A stretch of 64,000 bases of DNA from Photorhabdus khanii NC19 (GCF_000517265.1 NZ_AYSJ01000014.1:226691-290690), one strand, 5' to 3'; shown: positions 9,283 to 18,154, numbered from the stretch's first letter. Program-made: numbers and translations. Notes: generated by a model not told the origin, from the letters alone.

Positions 9283-9308
9283 AAAAAGCCCGCACTAAGC
9301 GGGCTTTT
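9283..9308 (-). terminator. Terminator of tRNA-Asn copy 3
   Basis: AAGCCCGC/GCGGGCTT stem, 5-nt loop, with T-runs on both strands. Confidence 0.85.
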
Positions 9309-9313
9309 CTAAT

Positions 9314-9389
9314 TGGCTCCTCCAACTGGACTCGAACCAGTGACATACGGATTAACAGTCCGCCGTTCTACCGACTGAACTATGGAGGA
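9314..9389 (-). tRNA. tRNA-Asn (GUU), copy 3
   Basis: 76 nt with the same sequence as copy 1, including the TTCGAGT T-loop. The upstream flank differs from copies 1 and 2 and resembles copy 4 (the 'tcgttcttgggaacg' leader). Confidence 0.97.
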
Positions 9390-9411
9390 ATCGTTCTTGG
9401 GAACGAGGCGA

Positions 9412-9440
9412 ATAATAGCTGGGTATTTAGGGCTTGTCAA
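9412..9440 (-). promoter_or_regulatory. Promoter of tRNA-Asn copy 3
   Basis: On the minus strand: TTGACA (9435-9440), 17 bp, TATTAT (9412-9417). Confidence 0.8.
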
Positions 9441-10137
9441 AGGGGAAAAGTGGAAATTGAGTTTGATTGATTAACTGGTGCTCAAAACTGTGTCTTTTAC
9501 TATTTTTTAATCAATTGAATTTTATTTCCTGTTCAGGAAATACAAGAATTAACTAATATCTATCTATGATAGTTAGATAGTGGGAATATTATCTGTTTTT
9601 TATTTATAAAATAATTGATTATGAGTATTAAAAATATAAGTAAATATATCTTTAGTAACTTTATTTCAATGTTATTTATAGGATTTTTATATTTAATGAT
9701 AATTTTCCTATTTTATTTATTTTAATAGATCACTTATTGTCTTTTGATATTTATTAGTGAATTTACTTGTCTATAATTCTTAATTGAAAAAGTAATTTTT
9801 CTCTGACCTTCAATTTATTAAACATGGTATTTGTTGAGATTGAAACAGATGTAAAAGAGCTCGCCGTTGATAACGAAGTTTTATTCACCGATAACATGCT
9901 AAGATATTTTCAATTTAATAATAGACTTTCATTAATATACAAAGTGCAATAAAAAAAGTAAAAGATATTTCAGGAAAAAACATTACAAAATTGAATAAAT
10001 AAAAATTGAGTGTTTTAAAGTTAAGTTATTATTAAGGAGGTGAAGATAATTCTAAATATAAAGTCAGTAGATAATATTTCTTCCGAAAAGAGTGGCTAAT
10101 TTTCTGGTTATTTCTATAAAACAAATGAGGAAAAGTC
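9441..10137. other. AT-rich spacer between tRNA-Asn copy 3 and the 357-aa gene
   Basis: Very AT-rich. It contains a possible 42-codon reading frame (9824-9952, product begins MVFVEIETDVKEL) without a ribosome binding site, which may be a gene remnant. A perfect AAGGAGG (10034-10040) is not followed by ATG, GTG or TTG at a usable distance. The promoter of the downstream gene must lie here. Confidence 0.5.
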
Positions 10138-11211
10138 ATGAAGTTTTTAATTAATACTGATGTAACTAACTGGGTTTCACATAAAGATTGGTTTAACGTT
10201 CCATTACGATTGTTTGTAGTTACAAAGGATGATGATGGTTCGACATCATTAGATAATTATAAAAGTAAAATTGTGGTACATGGCTTGAATGAGGGCGAAT
10301 ATGAAATTGTAAATAACAATAACTTATTCGATCCTATCAGTAGAGCATCTGAAATATTGGTAAAAGTCAAAACAGATCAACAGGTTAATTCTACAGTCAA
10401 ATTTGTTGCTGAAGTAACAGATGCTAGTGGCAGTGTAGTCGCAGAAGCTGTTCTCGATCGATTCAAGCTAAAATCAGCAGGATTGGCAGCACCTATATAT
10501 CCGGCAAATTATGATAATGTTATTGACAGTGGTGATATAAGAGCAGGCGTTAAAGTACTTTTTGCTGATTCGAATATTTTAAATAAGCATGAATTGAAAT
10601 TTATTTTTGATGATAATGTTGAAGTTGTTCCGAGTATACAAGATAGTAATGATATCCGTAGCTTATCTGTAAAGAATTCTCTTCTTACTGCGGGTAAACA
10701 CGATAGTGTTTATTATACTATTAGTGAAAGTGGCAGTGCTAAATTCTCTACTGTTCAACGTGTACTTGTAGAGCTTGATGAAGATCCTGGAACAGTTCAG
10801 ATTCGTCGTGATCTTGAAGTGCCTTATATTGATGAATATGATGAGAGCAGAGGCCGGCCAATTGGTGAGAGTATTATTGATTATGATATCAATATTATGG
10901 TCAGTGATGTTAAACTTAAAGATAAGGTATTGAAGAAAGGTACAGTTCACATTAAAGGGTATTCTGCTGATAATCAGGATGCAGGAGAAATAGTATTAAA
11001 GATAGAGCCTTTAAGTGGTAATGAAAATAATATTTTCCGTTTAGCTGTAATTAATCCTAAAGAAAATGCTGATGGTCAGCCGGGTGGTATCGATTTCTTC
11101 AATTATATAGGTAATGGTCGGGTAAGAATTCATTACGAAATATCATTTGTTGGTGAAGCAAACATACTGCATAAATCTAAAGAAAGAGTTTATAAAGTCG
11201 TTCTGGATTAA
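10138..11211 (+). CDS. Unrecognised 357-aa acidic, beta-rich protein
   Basis: I do not recognise this protein. It has no signal peptide, membrane segment or Cys-rich motif. The sequence is acidic (many DD, DE and NN pairs) and reads as successive beta-sandwich, Ig-like segments: 'STVKFVAEVTDASGSVVAE' (about 88-106), 'DIRAGVKVLFADS' (about 130-143) and 'GRVRIHYEISFVGEAN' near the C-terminus recall strands of adhesin-like or chaperone-like domains. A GAGGA 8 nt upstream supports the ATG. The gene is alone between two tRNA-Asn copies and is followed by a shared terminator. Low GC and position suggest horizontal acquisition. Secretion or assembly roles are only guesses. Confidence 0.8.
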   Translation: MKFLINTDVTNWVSHKDWFNVPLRLFVVTKDDDGSTSLDNYKSKIVVHGLNEGEYEIVNNNNLFDPISRASEILVKVKTDQQVNSTVKFVAEVTDASGSVVAEAVLDRFKLKSAGLAAPIYPANYDNVIDSGDIRAGVKVLFADSNILNKHELKFIFDDNVEVVPSIQDSNDIRSLSVKNSLLTAGKHDSVYYTISESGSAKFSTVQRVLVELDEDPGTVQIRRDLEVPYIDEYDESRGRPIGESIIDYDINIMVSDVKLKDKVLKKGTVHIKGYSADNQDAGEIVLKIEPLSGNENNIFRLAVINPKENADGQPGGIDFFNYIGNGRVRIHYEISFVGEANILHKSKERVYKVVLD

Positions 11212-11246
11212 TCAGGTTGGTATTCCTAAATGCACTGTTTCATACA

Positions 11247-11277
11247 TAAAAAAAGCCCAATTTTCATTGGGCTTTTT
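11247..11277. terminator. Bidirectional terminator for the 357-aa gene and tRNA-Asn copy 4
   Basis: AAAGCCCAA (11252-11260) pairs with TTGGGCTTT (11267-11275), with A-run and T-run flanks. It serves both converging transcripts. Confidence 0.85.
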
Positions 11278-11324
11278 CATCTGATAGTGCTGGAAATCCT
11301 TTGCAGTATCTCCAGACTTGAATT

Positions 11325-11400
11325 TGGCTCCTCCAACTGGACTTGAACCAGTGACATACGGATTAACAGTCCGCCGTTCTACCGACTGAACTATGGAGGA
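11325..11400 (-). tRNA. tRNA-Asn (GUU), copy 4
   Basis: 76 nt, identical to copy 2 (TTCAAGT T-loop), with CCA encoded. It is separated from the three clustered copies by 1.9 kb holding one protein gene. Confidence 0.97.
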
Positions 11401-11422
11401 ATCGTTCTTGGGAACGGGGCGA

Positions 11423-11451
11423 ATACTAGCGATGAACCGAAACGCTGTCAA
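11423..11451 (-). promoter_or_regulatory. Promoter of tRNA-Asn copy 4
   Basis: On the minus strand: TTGACA (11446-11451), 17 bp, TAGTAT (11423-11428), then a GC-rich discriminator (TCGCCCCG). Confidence 0.85.
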
Positions 11452-11518
11452 CGCAAAAAATCTTACTGTTTTGTTGTTTGTTCGCTATATGAACGCATTG
11501 TATTATAACTGTGCTATT

Positions 11519-12037
11519 TTACTGAAGCTGAGTGTTTTTATTCATTATCGGCAATGATGTTGCTGTGTGCGATTGCTCAGGGAATGTCATGATATAAACA
11601 TCATAAAAATGTATTTCACCTTTCATTTTTATGATGCGCTTGATTTCATCCTTTATTGCCAATGGAACATGAGGGTGGAGATGAAGCTCTTTGATTGCTT
11701 GGTCTGAGATTTTTTCGCTGACAAACCATTCGCCGTTGTAACATACCCGTAGATCAAGCACACCGATATCATCAAACCGATATACGGGCTTAATTTCGAA
11801 TAATAAAACAGCCGCCATAATAATGAAAAGTACGGTGAAGGCTAGCAATGAAAGTAAACCAAAGTATGGGGCGTACCAGATAAGCGCAGCGAGAGTCAGA
11901 TAAGATACGAGCATAGCCAGGCAAAGGTAAGGATGGTTGCTGATAAACTGGCTGTTAAAACGAAGTTTGCCATCACGCTGTTCTTCAATGTTGATTCGTT
12001 CAAGATCCTGAATCAGTATCTGCTTAATGATATTCAT
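11519..12037 (-). CDS. ylaC: YlaC-family inner-membrane protein
   Basis: A 172-aa membrane protein with two adjacent hydrophobic helices (about residues 35-57 and 58-82) and a soluble C-terminal domain. It matches my recollection of E. coli YlaC at 'FRVCYNGEW'-type positions ('VLDLRVCYNGEWF') and at the 'MKGEIHFYDVYIMT' end. The function of YlaC is not established. The gene ends 118 bp from tRNA-Asn copy 4 and is transcribed in the same direction, but the tRNA has its own promoter. The C-terminal tail (about 18 residues) is longer than in E. coli. Confidence 0.85.
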   Translation of the reverse strand: MNIIKQILIQDLERINIEEQRDGKLRFNSQFISNHPYLCLAMLVSYLTLAALIWYAPYFGLLSLLAFTVLFIIMAAVLLFEIKPVYRFDDIGVLDLRVCYNGEWFVSEKISDQAIKELHLHPHVPLAIKDEIKRIIKMKGEIHFYDVYIMTFPEQSHTATSLPIMNKNTQLQ

Positions 12038-12517
12038 ATGTTGACCTGATTAAATGAAGAGAAAGTGAAATATTTTCATAGTTATCGGTCCTTAAGGCTA
12101 GCATGAGAAAGACGAGTTAACGTAGATCAGTTATTTTATTTTAATCTGACAACTGTTATTGATTGAGATTAATCTTAATACTTTCATTAAGATAAAGATT
12201 GAATAAATCAAAAAAATTTATAACTAATGACTTTATTTTTTATATCATTGCTCTAATAATGAGCGTAAACGTTTTTTTTAAAACACGAACACATAAAAAG
12301 GTTGCTATTCTTTTTCTATCATGAGTTAATGCTGCCGGCCTGATAAACAGACCTACTTTATGTACGACATCTTGAGTTAATGAGTTATGTGTAAGTGTTA
12401 TCCTCAGATAGCCTTTGTTGACGCGTTTCCTTCTTAGTGCCTCCATAAGTAATAGCTGATAACTGGCCAGTACATGCCCATGTTGGCAAATTTTTTTTGA
12501 TATATAGGAAAGTCACA
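12038..12517. other. Upstream region of ylaC and 5' leader of the cold-shock gene
   Basis: An AT-rich spacer between divergent genes. Cold-shock genes of this family often have long 5' leaders, and one probably lies in the right half. I found no clear cold-box match, and no yobF-like reading frame of the kind that precedes cspC in E. coli. Confidence 0.5.
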
Positions 12518-12730
12518 ATGTCTGACAAAATGAAAGGTCAAGTGAAGTGGTTCAACGAGTCTAAAGGCTTTGGTTTCATCACCCCAGCTGACGGTAGTAA
12601 AGACGTATTCGTTCACTTCTCTGCCATTCAGGGTAACGGTTTCAAGACTTTGGCAGAAGGCCAGAACGTAGAATTCACCATTGAAAATGGTGCTAAAGGC
12701 CCAGCAGCAGCAAACGTAACTGCTATCTGA
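12518..12730 (+). CDS. cspC: CspA-family RNA chaperone, CspC/CspE-like
   Basis: A 70-aa single cold-shock (OB-fold) domain that binds single-stranded RNA/DNA and melts secondary structure. RNP1 is 'KGFGFITP' and RNP2 is 'VFVHFSAI'. The central run '[19 protein letters not shown]' and 'AEGQNVEF' match CspC more closely than CspE or CspA as I remember them. I chose the ATG at 12518 (preceded by AGGAAAG); an upstream in-frame start would add seven non-conserved residues. An intrinsic terminator follows at once, so it is monocistronic. CspC versus another constitutive Csp paralogue is not certain. Confidence 0.9.
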   Translation: MSDKMKGQVKWFNESKGFGFITPADGSKDVFVHFSAIQGNGFKTLAEGQNVEFTIENGAKGPAAANVTAI

Positions 12731-12747
12731 TTGCCTGAATGATTTTT

Positions 12748-12784
12748 AAGTCCGTCATTGTCTTATATAGTGGCGGACTTTTTC
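12748..12784 (+). terminator. Cold-shock gene terminator
   Basis: AAGTCCGTCA pairs with TGGCGGACTT (one G-T pair), followed by a T-run. Confidence 0.85.
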
Positions 12785-13187
12785 TTTATTAAAGTAATAT
12801 CCTTCTTTACTTATTAATTACTCCTGATTATACTTCGTGCAAATTTTATTGAGGAGACTAGAGTCATTGGACAGTCAAGGTTTTTGGTTAGATAAAAAAT
12901 AAAACGGCAAGCTGTTCATTTCCTTTCGATTTGCTGCTTGCTGAACAAGGCGGGCGGTACCACTCAAAATATCTGAGCTGTACTTACTCAAAAAACGGTA
13001 TTATCCGGTACTCAGTAGAGTTGCTGGGAATGGTATATCGGGTTTTCTATTATGCTGTTATATATTTACATTTTGTTACCTCCAGGTATGTACAGAAAAT
13101 AATGCTGAATTAAACATTCGGCACAAATTTCTGTGTGCAAAATAAATGCACATGATTATTTATCCATTTAGTTGTATGGAGAATGTC
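12785..13187 (+). promoter_or_regulatory. mgtC upstream region with possible leader structure
   Basis: About 400 bp without a convincing gene. It contains two six-base complementary pairs that cannot form together in a simple fold (12907-12912 with 12936-12941; 12913-12918 with 12942-12947). A TTG-started 11-codon reading frame (12867-12902) has GAGGAG 10 nt upstream. In Salmonella the mgtC leader senses Mg2+, ATP and proline through short ORFs and alternative hairpins, so a leader here is plausible. The assignment is inference only. Confidence 0.35.
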
Positions 13188-13880
13188 ATGTTAGTAACTC
13201 CTTTTGTCTTTCATTTATTATCAGCTATGTGCTTTGGTGCGTTAATCGGTGCGGAACGTCAATGGCGTCAACGTATGGCAGGTTTGAGAACTAATGCATT
13301 AGTTGCGACTGGTGCCGCTGTTTTTATACTCAGTTCAATAACAACTTCACCAGATAGTGCAGGCCGTATTGCTGCGCAGGTTGTTTCAGGTATTGGTTTC
13401 CTTGGTGCCGGTGTCATTATGCGAGAAGGCATGAATATTCGTGGATTAAATACCGCAGCAACCTTGTGGTGTTCTGCTGGAATTGGTGTGTTGTGTGGTC
13501 TTGGACAATATTGGCTGGCGGCGATAGCGACAGCGATTATTCTTTGTGCAAACATATTGTTACGTGAAGCTGCCCAACGTATTAATTTACAACCCAGGCA
13601 GCAGGCCATTGATCAGGTACAGTGTTATAAAATTCACGTAGTGTGTGACAGTAATGACGGAATTCTGGTGAGAACTTTAGTGTTACAGGCTCTCAATGGA
13701 GTAGCAGTGAGGCTACAATCACTGAGTTTCACTGAGATGATCCAATCTGGAAAACTTGAAGTGTGTGCGGAAGTATTAGCAACACTCACTGAGCAAAAAG
13801 AGATAGAAGCGATTGTTTGTCGTATGAGTTTGGAAAAAAGCGTTAGTTCAATAAACTGGAAAATTGCTTCTGAACTGTAA
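13188..13880 (+). CDS. mgtC: MgtC virulence/Mg2+-limitation protein
   Basis: A 230-aa inner-membrane protein. In Salmonella, MgtC supports growth in low Mg2+ and inside macrophages and inhibits the F1Fo ATP synthase. Residues 1-140 (four to five membrane helices) are almost identical to Salmonella MgtC over 'FGALIGAERQWRQRMAGLR', 'NALVATGAAVFILSS', 'SGIGFLGAGVIMREG' and 'GLNTAATLWCSAGIGVLCG'. The C-terminal cytoplasmic ACT-like domain is divergent. I start at 13188, where GGAG lies 6 nt upstream; ATGs at 13146 and 13176 lack ribosome binding sites. The mgtB gene expected downstream is only a ruin. Confidence 0.93.
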   Translation: MLVTPFVFHLLSAMCFGALIGAERQWRQRMAGLRTNALVATGAAVFILSSITTSPDSAGRIAAQVVSGIGFLGAGVIMREGMNIRGLNTAATLWCSAGIGVLCGLGQYWLAAIATAIILCANILLREAAQRINLQPRQQAIDQVQCYKIHVVCDSNDGILVRTLVLQALNGVAVRLQSLSFTEMIQSGKLEVCAEVLATLTEQKEIEAIVCRMSLEKSVSSINWKIASEL

Positions 13881-13966
13881 GCCTGAAAATTATTTGTATA
13901 AAGCAACAATAATTTTGTTTGATAAACAGTCAAGACTGATTTTTCATCATGTAAAAAAAACAGAGC

Positions 13967-14013
13967 GCGTTGCCTATGGCATGTTTTCTCCGTTAGGCAA
14001 CGCATAGTTTTTT
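13967..14013 (+). terminator. Terminator after mgtC
   Basis: GCGTTGCCTA (13967-13976) pairs with TAGGCAACGC (13994-14003) and is followed by six T residues. It separates mgtC from the decayed mgtB. Confidence 0.8.
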
Positions 14014-14119
14014 AGGGTAATTATTTGTTAATAGCTTCATTGGGGTGATAGTTCCATGTGGTATTTTTACTTATGTAATTATCGTTTGGTTAACCATTGA
14101 AGTGTTGCTGATGATTGTC

Positions 14120-15525
14120 ATTCTCATATCAAATCTAGTAGAGGTAAAGCTGATATAGGTGTCATGCGCGGATACAGAAAAATTGATGAGTTAACATTTA
14201 ATTTTATTCGGCATCGGTTACCTATTACTGTTCAGAACTTTCAGTGGAAATATCAATTAACTTGCAAAAGTGGAGTAGAAGAAATGATCTAACTTTGTTC
14301 TTATATAAGAGTAAAATAGATAATAATTCTGCTTGATCAAGCATGCCGTGAAAAAATAATGGTAGTAGCTGATGGTTACCATCAGGCAAGATTTCAGTGT
14401 ATTAATTTGGCAGCTCGATATTTGTCCAGTGAGAAAGTAAAAACACTAGCCATTGTTTGATGATAAAGGAGCGGTGATATTACAAGAATAACTAACCGTT
14501 TTTGATCCTGTAGAGAAGAGGGCTACCTCTGCTATTTCTATATTAAGAGAGGATGGTGGGAGAGCAAAAGTTCTTACCGAGGATAATTCTGTTATTACTG
14601 TCATGATTTGTCATGATGTAGGATTAGATTCCGAAGTTATTTTAACAACTCAACAGACTGATCCGATAGGTGTGGGGATCCTGAGAAATGGAATAAGATC
14701 GGTATTTAGTAAACTGAGAGTTGTAAAAATCCCATGTTATAAAAGAACCGGTATACAATGGGTTTACTTGGCGATGACGTTAATGATGCCGTTGTATTGA
14801 GATATGCTGATGCTGCAATTTCTGTTGACACAGATATAGATATACAAAAAGCACTAGATATTACCTGATTTGAGAAAAATTTGTGGGTGTTAGACAACGG
14901 ATAGTTAAGGGCGATAGACGAGAAGTAATATCATCAAGTGATTGAATATAACGGTCAGTTCAGACCTTGGTAATGTGTTTTCAATGTTGATTACCAGTAC
15001 CTTTATTCCATGTTTTCTGATAGGGAATATTCATTGACTAGTACAAGATCTAATGTGTGATATTTCATAGCTTGCTTTACATTGAGATAGAATGGATAAA
15101 GAATTCCTGAAAAAAACCTTATGAATTAGGTAGTAAAATATTGGGTGTTTTATTGTATTAGTAGAGTTGTTTTGTTCTTTTTTAAGAATGCAGACATATA
15201 TATTGATATAATATATTATTTTAGTAAAAAATTTTGTATCTGGGATTTTATTCCAGCCAGGTTGGTGTATTAAATGGCAGATGAATTTTGTTCGTATTTT
15301 GCTCGCCTGGAGAGTGTATTTTATCCAAAACACAACGGTATTTTCACTATTATTGATTGCATAACTGATAATGATTCTCGATATCTATTTTCCTCTTTTC
15401 TCATTTAATGAGCCAATGGGTTTAGCGTTTTTATCCTAAGAATATTTTCTGTGGTTAGATGAGACTGTAATCAGTTGCTGCATTATTTTCCATGTTTGGC
15501 AAGTGGTTATGATTGCTTGGAAAAT
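14120..15525 (+). pseudogene. mgtB: Decayed 3' half of an mgtB-type Mg2+ P-type ATPase gene
   Basis: There is no intact frame, but translation with frame changes recovers, in order, segments that align with the second half of Salmonella MgtB: 'YRKIDELTFNF' (for KRDELPFDF), 'CKSGVEEM', 'REDGGRAKVLTEDNSVIT', 'ICHDVGLDSEVIL', 'MGLLGDDVNDAVVLRYADA' (the hinge GDGxND motif), 'AISVDTDIDIQKA', 'SSDLGNVFSMLITSTFIP', 'DRMDKEFLKK', 'FQPGWCIK' and 'YFLWLDETV'. Several stops and frameshifts interrupt them. The N-terminal half, including the phosphorylated DKTGT site, is missing. Position after mgtC matches the mgtCB operon, so the operon lost its transporter. The alignment is from memory. Confidence 0.85.
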
Positions 15526-15604
15526 TATAACTACTATTTATATGAGGAAATAAATTGTTCATCAAAGTAATATCTTTTTCATCTTTGATATGAAAATATT
15601 ATGG

Positions 15605-15649
15605 CATTTCTATCATGAATAGTTATTAATGCTATTCATGATAGAAATG
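15605..15649 (+). terminator. Long near-perfect hairpin past the mgtB remnant
   Basis: An 18-bp perfect stem (15605-15622 with 15632-15649), 9-nt loop, followed after CC by a T-rich tract. It probably terminated the former mgtCB transcript. Confidence 0.6.
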
Positions 15650-16859
15650 GCCTTGATTTTTATTTTACTGCCATATTGATATCTGTTATTTTTACAATAA
15701 ATCTTAATCAATTATTTTTTTCTTGTGGAATTAATTGTTTTATTTATGATTATCATTTTAAAAAATGGGGTCATTAATATACACTAATGATAATTATATT
15801 TTTATTTTTTGCATGTGAAAATGATATTTTTGGGATGAAGATTGTAAATATTATATGAAATAATGAATGATGGGAAAAAGGTCTTTTAATGTTTTATTTA
15901 ATTTGTATTATAAGGATATGAACTTTTAGGTAGTGCATATTATTTATCTAAATATTAATGTGTCAATTATGTTTTTATTGAATTATATAAAGAGTGGTGA
16001 TTTTTTTATGATTTTTATTCAATAATGTTATCTATTAATGTGGGTTGGAAATTTTATTTCTGGAATTATGTGTTTTATAATCCTTTAAAACAAGTTTTTT
16101 GGTTAATAAATGATCTATAATTTATTTAAAAGTCCTAATGTTTTTAGAATATATATATTGATCATGTGTAAATTTAATTAATGAGTAATTTTAGACATGA
16201 AAACTAAAGGTAAAAAAGATAAAGTCATCAATGGGGGGATTTTGCGTGTTATTATATTATGACGCATGACTTTTAATAAGTTTTTTTAATGATTTTTGCT
16301 GTTTATTGGGTTGTCAGGAGCCAAAATGGACTGATTTTTGGGATTGTCTCTAGGCTAGATATTGGCTGTTATTCCGGCAATGCAATGCTGTTGTAGTTGT
16401 TTTTTTATTCATTATCTTACTGTATTTTATGCTATTTTTGTATGGTTAGTGTTATCTGTGCATGTTGGTGTGTGTTTTTAGTTAAACCTTGAGGCCAAAA
16501 AAAGTACAAATCTAAACTAAAAGTGATCATACCAATATCTTTTTTGCAACTAAATTTTACATAAAATTAATCTGTTTTATCGTACAAATGGAGGTACCAG
16601 TTCTTAGAATAAGATTATTGTTTATACTTGTTACTCAGGGATAATTGTGATTTTATAGTTAAAATTTTACTAAAGGACGTGTTTTTTGTTGTTATTTTAA
16701 GTTTATAAGTTTAATAGATCGTATAAAATCAAAAAATATACCTAATATTTTTATTTAGATAATTTAACTTATTAAAATTGGGAATTCGGATTTTATTTAA
16801 TTGTTTGAATAATTAATGATCAATTTATCGATTAAATGCATATTAAAAGCCTTTATTTT

Positions 16860-16875
16860 TGTGAGTTATGTCACA
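16860..16875. promoter_or_regulatory. CRP (cAMP receptor protein) site upstream of flhDC
   Basis: TGTGA-GTTATG-TCACA, a perfect match to both half-sites of the CRP consensus with the required 6-bp spacing. It lies about 330 bp before flhD. In E. coli, CRP activates flhDC from a site upstream of a promoter with a leader of about 200 nt, so the position is plausible. Confidence 0.75.
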
Positions 16876-17195
16876 TAGTATTTAAAATTGCGTTCTCTTT
16901 CCGTTGTATAAGTTGATGATTCAGGAGTAAAGTTGTTCTGTATTAAGAATATTCTTAATCGATAGTAGAAATGTTATATCAGGTAACGTAATAATACTTT
17001 TGCAGCCCACTACCGTAATATTTTTGACGTTGGACGAATCAAAAGTAATACAAAGGATGGTTACTGCTCTGACTAAGCCTGTATATTTTAGTTATGTAAG
17101 AGATTATTAATCCCTAAGCTATTTTAGGAATTTTGTCACGAGTGGTTTTTCGAACACTTAACTGATTTTTTAATGTAATCGGACGGGATAGAAAA

Positions 17196-17546
17196 ATGAG
17201 TACGGTTGAATTGCTCAAACATATTTATGACATAAATTTATCGTATCTGCTTTTAGCTCAGCGGTTAATTAACCATGAAAAAGCATCAGCGATGTTCCGT
17301 TTAGGTATTAGCGATTCTATGGCTGATACGTTGTCTGAATTGACATTACCTCAGTTGGTAAAGCTCGCCGAGACTAATCAATTAGTCTGTAATTTCCGGT
17401 TCGAAGACAGTGAAACTATTCAGCAGCTTACCAGGGAATCTCGAGTGGATGATTTACAACAAATACACACAGGCATTTTGTTATCGACTCATCTGTTTCA
17501 GCAGTTATCTTCGAAAGATGATACTTCAGTGAAAAAAAGAGCATAA
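17196..17546 (+). CDS. flhD: Flagellar master regulator subunit FlhD
   Basis: A 116-aa protein, the same length as E. coli FlhD. With FlhC it forms the FlhD4C2 activator that switches on class 2 flagellar operons. '[21 protein letters not shown]', '[10 protein letters not shown]', '[15 protein letters not shown]' and '[16 protein letters not shown]' are near-identical to E. coli, as is the 'KKRA' C-terminus. A GGGA precedes the ATG. It is followed by flhC after 3 bp, in the usual translationally coupled arrangement. Confidence 0.97.
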   Translation: MSTVELLKHIYDINLSYLLLAQRLINHEKASAMFRLGISDSMADTLSELTLPQLVKLAETNQLVCNFRFEDSETIQQLTRESRVDDLQQIHTGILLSTHLFQQLSSKDDTSVKKRA

Positions 17547-17549
17547 GAG

Positions 17550-18131
17550 ATGGCCGAGAAAAGTATAGTTCAAGAAGCTAAGGACATACATCTTGCGATG
17601 GAACTCATCACTTTAGGCGCACGGTTACAAATGCTTGAAAGTGAAACGCAATTAAGCAGGGGACGGCTAATTAAGCTTTATAAGGAATTGAGGGGAAGCC
17701 CTCCGCCTAAAGGGATGCTGCCTTTTTCAACAGATTGGTTTATGACTTGGGAACAGAATATTCATTCATCAATGTTTTATAATGCCTATCGTTTCTTACT
17801 CAAGAGTGGTTATTGTGACGGCGTAGAGGCTGTTGTTAAGGCTTATCGGCTCTATCTTGAACAATGCCCTCCTGCTGAAGGAGACGCACCTGTTCTGGCG
17901 CTGACTCGTGCCTGGACTTTGGTACGTTTTGTGGACAGTGGCATGTTGCAACCTTCACAATGTCGTACCTGTGGCGGAACTTTTATTACTCATGCCCATC
18001 AACCTGTGAATAGCTTTGTTTGTAGCCTTTGCCAACCACCATCACGCGCCGTAAAAAAACGTAAACTTTCCTCTCAGTCTGCCGATACTAATTCACAATT
18101 GCTGGATGGACTTGCTCAGCGCGCAATGTGA
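17550..18131 (+). CDS. flhC: Flagellar master regulator subunit FlhC
   Basis: A 193-aa zinc-binding partner of FlhD that contributes most of the DNA contacts of the complex. The four zinc ligands are visible in 'CRTCGGTF' and 'FVCSLCQPP' (about residues 139-162). The N-terminal '[24 protein letters not shown]' and '[16 protein letters not shown]' are family hallmarks. The last 70 bp of the gene contain a sigma-28 promoter for motA. No anomalies. Confidence 0.97.
   Translation: MAEKSIVQEAKDIHLAMELITLGARLQMLESETQLSRGRLIKLYKELRGSPPPKGMLPFSTDWFMTWEQNIHSSMFYNAYRFLLKSGYCDGVEAVVKAYRLYLEQCPPAEGDAPVLALTRAWTLVRFVDSGMLQPSQCRTCGGTFITHAHQPVNSFVCSLCQPPSRAVKKRKLSSQSADTNSQLLDGLAQRAM
18062..18088 (+). promoter_or_regulatory. 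Sigma-28 (FliA) promoter for motAB-cheAW, inside flhC
   Basis: TAAACTTT (18062-18069), 11 bp, GCCGATAC (18081-18088), against the consensus TAAAGTTT-N11-GCCGATAA. It would give a motA leader of about 170 nt. Confidence 0.8.
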
Positions 18132-18154
18132 ATTTAAATGGGAAAATCATTCCT

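Larger units (their letters stand above)
15526..17195. other. AT-rich flhDC upstream region
   Basis: About 1.7 kb without a recognisable gene, dominated by T- and A-runs. The left end has a long hairpin (15604-15650) just past the mgtB remnant. The right third should contain the flhDC promoter and long 5' leader, including a perfect CRP site. The remaining 1.1 kb (about 15.7-16.8 kb) shows nothing I can name and may be decayed DNA or a binding region for silencing proteins such as H-NS. Confidence 0.6.

Noticed and set aside
9246..9470. 74-codon frame across tRNA-Asn copy 3
   Set aside because: It runs antisense through a tRNA gene, its promoter and its terminator.
8676..11400. Four repeated 76-bp blocks as a mobile element
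   Set aside because: Each folds as a complete tRNA-Asn with promoter; repetition comes from gene duplication.
12240..12616. Minus-strand frames opposite the cold-shock gene
   Set aside because: They overlap the leader and the start of a well-supported gene, lack ribosome binding sites and have no recognisable features.
12931..13113. 60-codon frame ahead of mgtC
   Set aside because: No ribosome binding site and odd composition; more likely part of a leader RNA.
14603..14800. Open frame of 65 codons considered as a small gene
   Set aside because: Its translation ('REDGGRAKVLTEDN' region and beyond) is one surviving piece of the mgtB remnant; frames before and after continue the same protein.
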